A DNA stretch of 64,000 bases from Epinephelus fuscoguttatus (taxonomy: Eukaryota > Chordata > Actinopteri > Perciformes > Serranidae): assembly GCF_011397635.1 (NCBI RefSeq), contig NC_064773.1, positions 31,815,449 to 31,879,448 of the forward strand. The letters are read 5' to 3'. Positions 51,111 to 64,000 of the stretch are shown piece by piece. Position numbers and translations under genes: made by a program. A model generated the notes under the pieces. It was not told the origin of the DNA. It worked only from the letters and a program-made list of their open reading frames with translations, and did no database searches. Each line of letters starts with the position of its first letter. The first letter of the stretch is position 1.

Positions 51111-52100
51111 TGTCTGTGTTGGTCTCCATCACTGGTGTCTGCATTGTTTGCAGCTCTCCTGTTCCTCATTGTCCTGCTGTGACCTTGTTCTTGATCCTCC
51201 TGGCAGTGGGTCCCTCTCCTCTTCCACCTGCTTCTCCTCCTCGTTGTCTGTCTGTTCCGCAGCACCTTCATCTTCAGCCATATCAATACTGCTATTACTG
51301 CTATTACTGTGAGCAAGATCATGGCCATTTGTGACGGTGACATTGTCTGAGTTGCTGTCGGCAAACTCATCACAGCAGTGTTATTTCTTGCTGCTTATCT
51401 CATCTTCATTGCTTTCTCTTAGCCTCCTCCTGGATGGACTAGACACAGGGTGTTCTTCAGCACACTCAGTGTGTTTCACTGGATTATCTCCTGTTTTGTC
51501 ATCGGAATCCTCACGTTGGGTGCTGCAGAGCTACTGCAAGCAAACTCATCCCACCATCTCTCTTCAGTTTTCTATCTTCCTCTCTTGCGCTCTTTCTGGA
51601 TCCTCCAGATTCAGGGTCTTCTTCAACAACCTCAGTGGGTTTCACTGGACTATTTCCCGTGTCCTCGTCGATATCCTCACTTTGGCTGCTGTCGGCATTG
51701 CTGTCGGTGTCAGAGTTGCTGTCAACGAACTCATCCCATCATCTAAATATATCGTCATTTCTCTCTTCAATGTTGTCATGGTTGTCATTATTGTTGGTTT
51801 TCAACATTTTGGTTTTCACCATTGTCCCCATCCTGGTGCTCACATTCCCGCCACATGCCCAAATTCACAAGAGGGGGCATGTCGCACTTGTCGGTGATTA
51901 AGTAAAAATTTTAACCGGGCATTGATTCGAGCATTATATTCAGGAGCTTGTGGACGCTGTCCTCTTGGTAAAAATAAGTTCACAAGAGGGGCGTAGCGCT
52001 CTTGTCTGCAATTTAGTAAAAATCGTATTCGGGAACTGACTTGAGCATTATGTCCTGGGGCTGGTGGATGCTGTCCTCTTGGAAAAAATATCGGAGAGGG
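51110..52100 (-). pseudogene. relic coding acidic protein with internal duplications, unidentified
   Basis: The minus strand can be read as acidic Ser/Asp/Glu-rich protein in at least two similar units. One (about 51760-51600) contains SQSEDIDEDTGNSPVKPTE; the other (about 51560-51420) contains DDKTGDNPVKHTE and PSRRRLRE. Stops and shifts break the frame. A second direct duplication of about 115 bp follows (about 51870-51980 and 51985-52090, sharing CACAAGAGGGG and GCTGTCCTCTTGG). Such acidic leaders occur in some transposase-derived proteins, but I cannot assign a family. Confidence 0.4.
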
Positions 52101-53110
52101 CGGCCTGCAAAATCAGGTAGAGAATTGTTACAATTACCATTCATTAATTAAACTGTGAGTCAGTACTGACTTAAAGGTCCAGTGTTTATTTAGAGGCATC
52201 CAATGGCAGAAATGGTATATAATATTCATAACCATGTTTTCATTAGTTTATTAATGCCTGAAAATAAGAACTGTGCTGGCTACATAATAGTATCAACCTG
52301 TATCTAATATGAGACATACATAACGCCATTTTGCAATACACACTGAACAACTTTATTTTGTTGTGTGATCCCACGCTCTACACTTTCTGTTGTTTTCCTT
52401 GGCATGTCTTCTTCCCTCGCTCTTTTCCTGTCCCTCTTCCTCCAACGAAGCCTTCAGGCAAATAATTTGTCTTGGCGCTTTTTAGTTATTGAATTCTTCG
52501 AGTTACTCAAGGAATCGTTTCAGCTCTACATGGAAGCTTAAATGCTCTGAACGTCTTAAGACATCAGAAATTCGCATGTTATCTGGGCATTTCCTGTTGT
52601 CTTCATGTGCATTTGACTTGTTAAGATGTTAAATTTTTACCAGTTAGGATGAACAAATTTGACTTATTGATACAAGTGTTAAAATAGATGTAAAGAGCCA
52701 AATGGCTTTCGATACAGGTACTACACAGTCATTTCACATCTGCTTTATTATGCAACCTGCTACCAAAGACTGCAGTCAACAGTAATGTTACACATGTTGT
52801 ATGACTTGTTTTCTGAATACTGTCAATTTATATCTACTGTCAACCATATGCAATGTTATTGACTTTGACTTTTGCTAGCATAATGTTAGCTTTAGTAGGG
52901 AATAACATTTTCAACTTTTCCATTTCATAAGAACATTATGAAACTTATAATGAGCGTTCCAGGTATTAGGTAAACCCTCAGGTGTTACCACAGAAACGAG
53001 TTATGGTTTGTGAAAAATTTTAGATTGCACAGAGCATTAAAATATGAAAAAATATTCTTACTTTTCATTTCTTTGCTTAGTGACAATGGTATAAGTGGGA
53101 TAAAGCCCTG

Positions 53111-53225
53111 CGAGGTGTCCATTATCAGTTTTTAACGGCCTTCGTGGAGACAGCTGTCCTCCGCTGCACATCGGCCGGCTCACGCCTCCACGCCTGTCTT
53201 TACCAGACTGGTAATGGACACCTCA
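53111..53225. repeat. inverted-repeat hairpin
   Basis: GAGGTGTCCATTATCAGT (about 53118-53135) pairs with ACTGGTAATGGACACCTC (about 53208-53225). Pairing extends outward through GGGATAAAGCCC / GGGCTTTTCCCC. Loop of about 70 bases. Likely a transposon terminus or fold-back. Confidence 0.65.
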
Positions 53226-53430
53226 TTGGGCTTTTCCCCTTGTATATGAAGTGGGTCCCCTTTCATGGAGTCCATAGTGTTGTCCTACAGTAGCCCAGAA
53301 CAGACAAACCAAAAACTGGCTGCAGATAGAGCCATTTGTTTTAGCATTTTAGAGTTTTTGTGTTTTCACGTTTGCCACCATAGTTTTCCTGTGCACAAGT
53401 TTTTATGAAACATGCTTGTACATGTGTACA

Positions 53431-54318
53431 AGCTGGGCTGACATTGCGCGAGAGGCAGGTAACACCCTGGACAGGTCGCCAGACTATCACAGGGCTAACA
53501 CAACCATTCACACTCACATTCACACCTGCGGACAATTTTGGGTCACCAATCAACCTATCCCCAACCTGCATGTCTTTGGACTGTGGCAGGAAGCAGGAGT
53601 ACCCAGAGAGAACCCATGCTGACACGGGGAAAACATGCAAACTCCGAACAGAATGGCTCCCTCCTGGGATTGAACCAGGAAACCTCTTGCTGTGAGGCGA
53701 CAGTGCTAACGCCGGATTTCCACTGGATGCGTGTCCGTTGTGGAACGGCAGCGCTGATTGTCCGCTGCGTGCTCCGCCGTCCGTCAATACCCACCGGCTG
53801 TGTTTGCTGTGCGGTGCGGTGCAGCTCTGCCGGAAGACATCTCGGTGCACTGCCATGATTAATATCTCCTTGTCCATGGTGTCAACGGGGTGAAATGACA
53901 TCTGAAAACCTCTGACCTGTTGACTTCAGGCCTGCGTCTGCCCATTATGTAGTTTTCAAGGTGTAGTGCAGGGAAATATGATCCGCCGTGAACACGGTGT
54001 ATTTTATTCTGAAAAGTAACCGGATGTTTTATTTTGTTTCTGTGCACGACTTCCTGCCTCGCACGATCTGCTCTGTGCTGAATTGCTGTGTTGTGCTCCG
54101 GCGTCCAGCAAAAATAGAAGTCCTGCGTATCTGTTCAGGAGGGCTCTGGAGTGCCGGAGCTGAGACAGAGCCGAAACACAGCACAGCCGCAGCCGGTGGA
54201 AACACACACATTGACTAGAATTGAATCCTATTGGCTCCGCTGCCGTGCCGGAGTGGAGATGCAACCGACACGCATCTGGTGGAAATAGGCCGTAACCGCC
54301 ACACCACCATACTGCCTG
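53431..54318 (-). repeat. tRNA-derived dispersed repeat, minus orientation, split by a MITE
   Basis: Sequence 53431-53709 reads as the reverse of the repeat at 54883. It is interrupted at its box A end (GTGCTAA) and resumes at 54296 (CCGCCACACCACC). The interruption is a separate 583-bp element. Confidence 0.8.
53710..54292. mobile_element. PIF/Harbinger-like MITE (583 bp) with TAA target duplication
   Basis: Inverted ends CGCCGGATTTCCACTGGATG and (reverse) CGGCCTATTTCCACCAGATG are flanked by TAA at 53707-53709 and 54293-54295. A 3-bp TWA duplication is the hallmark of PIF/Harbinger. No transposase is visible. Confidence 0.7.
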
Positions 54319-54880
54319 TTCCTGTTACAGTTAGAATTGAATGTAAGGCCTTTCTCCTTGTATACAAAGCACTAAATGGGCCAGGACCAAGCTACATTGC
54401 TAACTCCCTTGTTAACTATTTGCCCCCAAGAACACTGTGGTCATCTGCTGCTGGTTTATTGGAGGTTCTTAGTAATAGCTGGAAGAAGATTGGGGATGCA
54501 GCCTTGGTCAGTTACGCCCCAAAGCTATAGAACACACTACCTATAGATATCAGGGAAGCCAGCTCGCTGAATATTTTCAAAAGAAAGCTAAAAATGTATC
54601 TGTTCACTTTAGCCTTTAACTAGCTCTGCCTTCACTCATACAAGTCTGAAATTCTTTCTTTTTATGCTTTTACTTTACATTTATGCTTCTTGCTGCTGCA
54701 GCTCTTTAAAATATTGTATTTTACTTGATTTTATAACTTATGGTTTTACAATTCTATGATTCTATGATGTCTATTTTCATATGAAGCACTCTGTGCTTAA
54801 ACTGCCCTTATTGTAAAGCACTTTATGCTGCATTTCTTGTATGAAAGGTGCTATATAAATAAAGTTTCTTCTTATTATTA
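54318..54880 (+). mobile_element. 3' end of a second L2-type LINE (truncated)
   Basis: Encodes an ORF2 C-terminal relic (FLLVYKALNGPGPSYIANSL, then YLPPRTLWSS in one frame) with an internal stop. It is followed by a 3' UTR ending AAGGTGCTATATAAATAAAG, the usual L2-type tail. The 5' part is missing. Confidence 0.75.
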
Positions 54881-54882
54881 TG

Positions 54883-55063
54883 GTGGTTAGCACTGTCGCC
54901 TCACAGCAAGAGGGTTGCCGGTTCGATCCCGGGTGTGGGAGCCCTTCTGTGCGGAGTTTGCATGTTCTCCCCGTGTCAGCGTGGGTTCTCTCCAGGCACT
55001 CCAGCTTCCTCCCACAGTCCAAAGACATGCAGATTGGGGATTAGGTTAATTGATAACTCTAAA
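54883..55063 (+). repeat. tRNA-derived dispersed repeat, 5' part (split by L2)
   Basis: It carries a box A-like GTGGTTAGCAC and a box B-like GGTTCGATCCC, then the conserved GTTTGCATGTTCTCCCCGTG. It breaks at CTCTAAA, where the LINE begins, and resumes at 60096. Confidence 0.85.
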
Positions 55064-55357
55064 GCACTCAGCAAGTTAACGCAACTGGTGCCTGACGTGC
55101 TGACGTATTGCGGTAAGCGAGTTGTGTCATTTCCGGTGTTTCTGTGACAGCATCTCTGTACTGCTCTGGTGAATTCTAGTAGCCTGTTTTCTCACTTCAG
55201 TTGCTTTAACGTTGCTTTAACGTCTACTTCAAGTCTTAACTCACACTAGTTCTGTTTAAGCACTTATAGCTCTCCTTTCTACGACTTTCTCGCTAATCTC
55301 TTAGCTGTTGTTTGCACGTTACTAGCCTTGGTAGCTACATTAGCTTTAAAGTTAGCG

Positions 55358-56209
55358 ATGGCTTCTCCCTCTGCTCTTTCTTGCTCGGTGTGCCAAATGT
55401 TCAGTTATGCCTCTGCCTCCTTTAGCGACAGTGGTAATTGTAACAAGTGTAGCTTATTTGCTGCATTGGAGGCGAGGCTTAGTGAATTAGAAGTGCGGCT
55501 CCGCACCATGGAAAACCATTCAGTAGCTGCGGTAGTTAGCCAGCCCCCTGTAGCCGGTGCGGAGCCACATAGCCTAGCCTTAGCCTCTGCTAACTGTCCT
55601 CCGGTAACTCCTGTTCAGCCGGGAGGTTGGGTTACGGTTCACCAGAAGCACAGCTCCAAGCCGAAGCCCACGGCTCACCACCAGCCTGTTCACGTTTCCA
55701 AACGCTTTTCCCCACTCAGCGACACACCCGCTGAGGATAAAACTCTGGTTATTGGCAGCTCTATTCTGAGAAACGTGAAGTTAGCAACACCAGCGACCAT
55801 AGTCAAATGTATCCCTGGGGCCAGAGCGGGCGACATTGAATCTAATTTAAAACTGCTGGCTAAAGCTAAACGTAGATTCAGTAAGATTGTTATTCACGTC
55901 GGCGTCAATGACACCCGGTTACGCCAATCGGAGGTCACTAAAATTAATATTGCCTCGGTGTGTGAATATGCAAAAACGATGTAGTTTTCTCTGGACCCCT
56001 CCCAAATCTGACCAGTGATGACATGTTTAGCCGCTTGTCATCAGGTGTCCAGGTGGTGTCCAGCAAACGATGTGGGTTTCGTTAATAATTGGCAAACTTT
56101 CTGGGGAAAACCTGGTCTTCTTAGGAGAGACGGCATTCATCCCACTTTGGATGGAGCTGCTCTCATTTCTAGGAACCTGGCAAGCTTTATTAGTAATTTA
56201 AATCCCTGA
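55358..56209 (+). pseudogene. L2 element ORF1 (Cys motif, coiled coil, SGNH esterase-like), frame-broken
   Basis: From ATG 55358 the product begins [20 protein letters not shown]. It has a C-X2-C ... C-X2-C cluster (SCSVC ... NCNKC), then a short heptad-like stretch ([17 protein letters not shown]). A hydrolase-like domain follows with VIGSSILRN (block I, nucleophile Ser) and HVGVND. Frame is lost at a stop at 55982-55984, shifted through about 56045, then regained. The C-terminal [11 protein letters not shown] (Asp/His of the esterase triad) closes at 56209. CR1/L2-type elements carry such esterase-bearing ORF1 proteins. At least two small indels make this copy non-functional as read. Confidence 0.8.
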
Positions 56210-56311
56210 CAACCCAGAGTTGAGACCAGGACTCAGAGTCGCAGTCCTATACGCCTCTCTGAGCTTCTAGTTCAGTGACCCAGCCATAGTTTTCATAGTT
56301 TTATACAAACG

Positions 56312-59284
56312 GTGTCTGTCCCCCGACCACCTAAATTATTTAAATCTAAAATTAAACAAAGAGGAGTTGTGCATAACAACCTCATAAAAATTAAAACCTC
56401 TTCTGTGACAGAAAGACAAAACAGGAGAATTAAATGCGGACTGTTAAATATCAGGTCTCTATCGTCTAAAGCAGTGTTAGTAAACGAATTAATATCAGAT
56501 AATCATATTGATTTACTCAGTCTCACTGAAACCTGGCTGTGTCCAGATGAATATGTCAGTCTAAATGAGTCCACTCCTCCCAGTCATAATAATACCCACA
56601 TTCCTCGAGGCAGCGGCCGAGGAGGGGGAGTTTCAGCCATTTTTAACTCTAGCCTGTTAATCAGCCCTAAACCTAAACTAGATTATAATTCATTTGAAAG
56701 CCTCGTTCTTAGTCTTTTACATCCAACCTGGAAAACCTCGCAGCCACTTTTATTTGTTATAGTGTACCGTGCTCCTGGCCCGTATTCTGAATTTGTATCT
56801 GAATTCTCAGAGTTTTTATCCAGTTTAGTTCTTAAATCAGATAAAGTTATTATTGTAGGCGATTTTAACATTCATGTCGACGTTAATAATGACTCCCTGG
56901 CTACCGCGTTTATCTCATTATTAGAATCCATTGGCTTCAGTCAGGGTGTACATGAACCCACTCACTGTTTTAACCATACCCTTGATCTAGTTCTGACGTA
57001 TGGAATTGAAATTGATAATCTAAAAGTCTTTCCACAGAATCCCTCGCTATCTGATCATTATCTGATTACTTTTGATTTCTTTTTAATCGATTACACGCCA
57101 CTCAGCAACAGTTACTATACTAGATGTTTATCAGATAGTGCTGTCGCAAAATTTAAGGAAAAGATTACTCCGTCATTAAATTCAATACCATGTCCCTCAG
57201 TAACAGAGGTTTCCTGTACCGACTTTGATCATTTTGTCGATAGCGCTGTAGGCTCGCTGCGAACAACGCTCGACTCTGTAGCTCCTCTTAAAAAGAAGTT
57301 AAAAAAGCAAAGAAAGTTCACTCCTTGGTATAACTCTCAAACCCGTAAGTTAAAACAAATATCACGAAAATTTGAAAGGAATTGGCGATTAACCAAACTG
57401 GAAGAATCTCGTTTAATCTGGACAGACAGTCTCAAAACTTATAAGAGGGCCTCCAATGCCAGAGCAAACTATTACTCAGCATTAATAGAAGACAATAAGA
57501 ACAACCCCAGGTTTCTTTTCAGCACTGTAGCCAGGCTGACTGAGAGTCAGAGCTCTATTGAGCCTTGTATTCCTTTAGCCCTTAGCAGTAATGATTTTAT
57601 GAGCTTTTTTAATGACAAAATTCTAACTATTAGAGGCAAAATTCATGACCTCCTGTCCTCAGATAGTACCTATCTAACCTCAAACACAGCTGTAAAACCT
57701 AATATATATTTAGATTGCTTCTCCCAAATTTCTCTTCAAGAATTGACCGCATTGATTTCTTCATCTAAATCATCAACGTGTCTCTTAGACCCCATCCCAA
57801 CTAGGCTACTTAAGGAGGTCTTTCCTTTAGTTAACACTCATATATTAGATATGATCAGTATATTCTCATTAACAGGCTATGTACCACAGTCTTTTAAGGT
57901 AGCTGTAATTAAACCTCTACTAAAAAAGCCCACCCTGGATCCAGAGGTGTTAGCCAACTATAGACCAATATCTAATCTTCCCTTTATGTCAAAGATCCTT
58001 GAGAAAGTAGTCGCAGACCAGCTGTGTGATTTTCTCCAGGATAATAATTTATTTGAGGAATTTCAGTCAGGATTTAGAGTGCATCATAGCACTGAGACAG
58101 CTCTAGTTAAAATTACAAATGACCTTCTGATTGCTTCAGACAAAGGACTTGTCTCTGTACTTGTTTTATTAGATCTTAGTGCGGCGTTTGACACAATTGA
58201 CCATCAAATTCTGCTACAGAGACTGGATCACTTAATCGGCCTAAAAGGTTCTGCACTGAGCTGGTTTAAATCTTATTTATCTGATCGTTTTCAGTTTGTT
58301 CACGTTCATAATGAATCGTCCTTACGTACCAAAGTTTGTTTTGGAGTTCTGCAAGGTTCTGTGCTTGGACCAATCCTATTTACTCTACATATGCTTCCTT
58401 TAGGTAACATCATTAGAAATCACTCTATAACTTTCCATTGTTATGCGGATGATACACAGTTGTATTTATCGATGAAGCCAGAAGAAAGTAATCAATTAAC
58501 TAAATTCCATAACTGCCTTAAAGACATAAAAACCTGGATGAGCACCAATTTCCTGATGTTAAATTCAGACAAAACTGAAGTTATTGTTCTTGGCCCCAAA
58601 CAACTCAGAGACTCTTTATCTGATGACATAGTTTCTCTAGATGGCATTGCTCTGGCCTCTAGCACTACCACAAGAAACCTCGGAGTAATATTTGATCAAG
58701 ATTTGTCTTTTAATTCTCATTTAAAACAAACCTCATGGACTGCAATTTTTCATCTGCGTAATATTGCGAAAATTAGGCCTATCCTGACCCGAAAAGATGC
58801 AGAAAAATTGGTCCATGCTTTTGTTACCTCAAGGCTGGATTACTGTAACTCTCTATTATCAGGTAGCTCTAGTAAGTCCTTAAAAACTCTCCAGCTAATT
58901 CAGAATGCAGCAGCACGTGTACTAACAGGAACTAAGAAACGAGATCATATTTCTCCTGTTTTAGCTTCTCTGCACTGGCTCCCTGTAAAATCCAGAATTG
59001 AATTTAAAATCCTACTGTTAACTTATAAAGCTCTAAATGGTCAAGCTCCGTCATATCTTAGATAGCTCATAGTGTCTTATTATCCCACCAGAACACTGCG
59101 CTCTGAGAACGCAGGGTTACTCGTGGTCCCTAAAGTCTCCAAAAGTAGATCAGGAGCCAGAGCCTTCAGCTATCAGGCTCCTCTCCTGTGGAATCATCTT
59201 CCTGTTATGGTCCGGGAGGCAGACACCGTCTTCACATTTAAGACTAGACTTAAGACTTTCCTCTTTGATAAAGCTTATAGTTAG
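56312..59284 (+). pseudogene. L2 element ORF2: AP endonuclease-reverse transcriptase, one in-frame stop
   Basis: An open frame runs from about 56312 to TAG at 59063-59065 (917 residues), then continues in the same frame to 59284 (total about 990 codons). Endonuclease motifs: [32 protein letters not shown]. Reverse transcriptase motifs: [55 protein letters not shown] and the catalytic [10 protein letters not shown]. The first codon used is not ATG (GTG), so the true start is uncertain and may depend on reinitiation after ORF1. Aside from the single stop the frame is intact, indicating a young insertion. An older fragment at 42.4 kb has AAG where this copy has TAG. Confidence 0.88.
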
Positions 59285-59769
59285 GGCTGGCTCAGGCTTG
59301 CCCTGTACCAGCCCCTAGTTAGGCTGACTTAGGCCTAGTCTGCCGGAGGACCCCCCTATAATACACCGGGCACCTTCTCTCCTTCTTTCTCTCTCTCTCT
59401 CTCTCTCGTACTCTATTACTGCATCTTGCTAACTCGGCCATTCTGGATGTCACTAACTCGGCTTCTTCTCCGGAGCCTTTGTGCTCCACTGTCTCTCAGA
59501 TTAACTCATATCGCAGCGGTGCCTGGACAGCGTGACGTGTGTGGTTGTGCTGCTGTCGTGGTCCTGCCAGATGCCTCCTGCTGCTGCTGCCATCATTAGT
59601 CATTAGTCATACTTCTACTGTTATTATACACATATGATTATTGTCACACATGTATACTGCCAGATATTAATACATACTTTCAACATATTGTACCGCAGTA
59701 GCCAGAACTATAACTATAACTATAATATTATTACTTTCAATAATGTTGTTGTAAGCTACTGTCATTAAC

Positions 59770-59820
<51 letters not shown>

Positions 59821-60095
59821 CATTGTGTCATGTGGATTACTGTTAATTTGTTATGCTGATCTGTTCTGTACGACATCTATTGCACACCTGTCCGTCCTGG
59901 AAGAGGGATCCCTCCTCAGTTGCTCTTCCTGAGGTTTCTACCGTTTTTTTTTCCCATTAAAGGGTTTTTTTTGGGGGAGTTTTTCCTTATCCGCTGCGAG
60001 GGTCATAAGGACAGAGGGATGTCGTATGCTGTAAAGCCCTGTGAGGCAAATTGTGATTTGTGATATTGGGCTTTATAAATAAAATTGAACTGAAT
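59285..60095 (+). mobile_element. L2 element 3' UTR with (CT)n tracts
   Basis: Non-coding tail with two pyrimidine microsatellites (about 59385-59407 and 59775-59810) and the conserved TTCCTGAGGTTTCTACC and TTTTTCCTTATCCGCTG blocks found reverse-complemented at 40.5-40.7 kb. Confidence 0.85.
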
Positions 60096-60285
60096 TAAAT
60101 TGTCCGTAGGTGTGAATGTGAGCGTGAATGGTTGTCTGTCTCTGTGTGTCAGCCCTGCGTCTGGCAACCTGTCCAGGGTGTACCCTGCCTCTCGCCCGAT
60201 GTAGCTGGGATAGGCTCCAGCCCCCCCGCGACCCTCAAGAGGATGAAGCGGTTAGAAGATGAATGAATGAATGAATTATTATTAC
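60096..60285 (+). repeat. tRNA-derived dispersed repeat, 3' part (split by L2)
   Basis: Continues the element broken at 55063, from TAAATTGTCCGTAGGTGTG to the (GAATGAAT) tail near 60285. It contains the family signature ACCTGTCCAGGGTGTACCC. Confidence 0.85.
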
Positions 60286-60289
60286 TATT

Positions 60290-60999
60290 ATTATTAGTGA
60301 CGTGACTGATTCTTTTCCAGTTATTAGTCAGACCCTATGTATTACCATCTTAACGGAGACAACTGTCGCAAAAACTTTATTTTGAGAGCCCCTCAACATG
60401 AATACACTTTGATTATTTTTTATTTTGTGGGTAACAGTTGTATAATATAGGCAGTATCACTCTAGGATGTGCTTTAACTTCATTTGCTGCAGGACAGTGA
60501 TGCGGTCAAGACCGAGGCGCTTGCACCGAGGTCCATACGCATCACTGTTGTGGCACAAATGATGTTAAAGCACTTACACTTAAGTGTAATTTTGCTCAAA
60601 TCTGTGCCCTGTCTCTGTCACTTTATAATGTTAATGTCTTCAACTTTGTCAAAAGTTCTGTGCTCCTTTCATGTTTTTATTGGTGGGGGCAAATGCACAT
60701 GCTCTAAGTATTAAGGGGGACATGTGCCCTGCATCCCCCTGAAATCTACGCCTCTGGTATCCTGTGCAGTATAGGATGCACAGGATTTGAGTGCAAGCAA
60801 TAGACAGCAGTAGCAAGGGTTATAAATAGTAGTAGAAGCAGTAGTAACAAAAGTAGTGGTAGTTTATGTTTGTTCAATCAAATCTCATGGAGCCTGTAAG
60901 CTAACACGGTGCTCTCCCAGCCAGGCTGCTGTTGATTGGTCCAGGGACGGGCCTGCTCTGTAGCAGCTGCCGTCATCCTATCAAACGTGCTGGGGATGC

Positions 61000-61000
<1 letters not shown>
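60290..61000. other. intergenic upstream of tmem178b, no assigned feature
   Basis: No repeat boundaries or coding similarity recognised. Confidence 0.4.

Positions 61001-64000
<3,000 letters not shown>

Larger units (their letters stand above)
55064..60095 (+). mobile_element. near-full-length L2-clade non-LTR retrotransposon (about 5.0 kb)
   Basis: Contains a 5' UTR, an ORF1 with Cys motif, coiled coil and esterase-like domain, an ORF2 with endonuclease and reverse transcriptase, and a 3' UTR ending in the fish L2 tail (GGGCTTTATAAATAAAATTG then AACTGAAT). It lies inside a tRNA-derived repeat whose two parts (54883-55063, 60096-60285) rejoin cleanly. TAAA is present on both sides as a possible short target duplication. 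Frames are broken in ORF1 and by one stop in ORF2. Confidence 0.9.

Noticed and set aside
54883..54935. Possible tRNA gene (box A and box B)
   Set aside because: No complete cloverleaf; it is the head of a dispersed SINE-like repeat.
55328..55357. Extended ORF1 start upstream of ATG 55358
   Set aside because: Begins at TTG with no conserved residues; the ATG is in a better context.

Overview
This is vertebrate nuclear DNA, and the gene content and repeats point to a ray-finned (teleost) fish. It has small exons with canonical GT/AG junctions in kilobase-scale introns and abundant microsatellites. The repeat load is typical of fish: L2-clade and other non-LTR elements, tRNA-derived SINEs, Tc1/mariner, hAT and TTAA-type DNA transposons. 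Three protein-coding genes are recognisable, in the same order as on human chromosome 7q34 (BRAF, MRPS33, TMEM178B).

The minus strand from 28433 down to 974 holds a complete braf coding region. Eighteen standard coding exons can be placed to the base, and the spliced frame is closed: 2352 nt including the stop, 783 residues. A nineteenth, 120-nt optional exon at 8402-8521 matches the 40-residue cassette of the long mammalian BRAF isoform. RAS-binding, cysteine-rich, 14-3-3 and kinase modules are all present with their key residues. Intron 1 (about 12 kb) and the other introns are filled with transposon relics.

Minus strand 35771-32911 encodes mrps33 (two coding exons, 106 residues, mitochondrial small ribosomal subunit). 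A non-coding first exon lies near 39.65 kb, with an ETS motif and a CCAAT box just upstream. From 40 to 61 kb there is no host gene, only repeats. The main one is a near-full-length 5.0 kb L2-clade LINE (55064-60095) lying inside a split tRNA-derived repeat. Its two ORFs are broken by a few lesions. At 61649 on the plus strand the first coding exon of tmem178b begins; its later exons are outside the window.

I see no operon, CRISPR array, viral genome or new defence-like system. The most informative non-routine observations are the conserved braf cassette exon, a donor-like GT inside the last braf codons (compare human BRAF-X1), a perfect estrogen-response-element palindrome inside an intronic repeat, a perfect 53-bp fold-back, and several clearly datable nested transposon insertions with target-site duplications.
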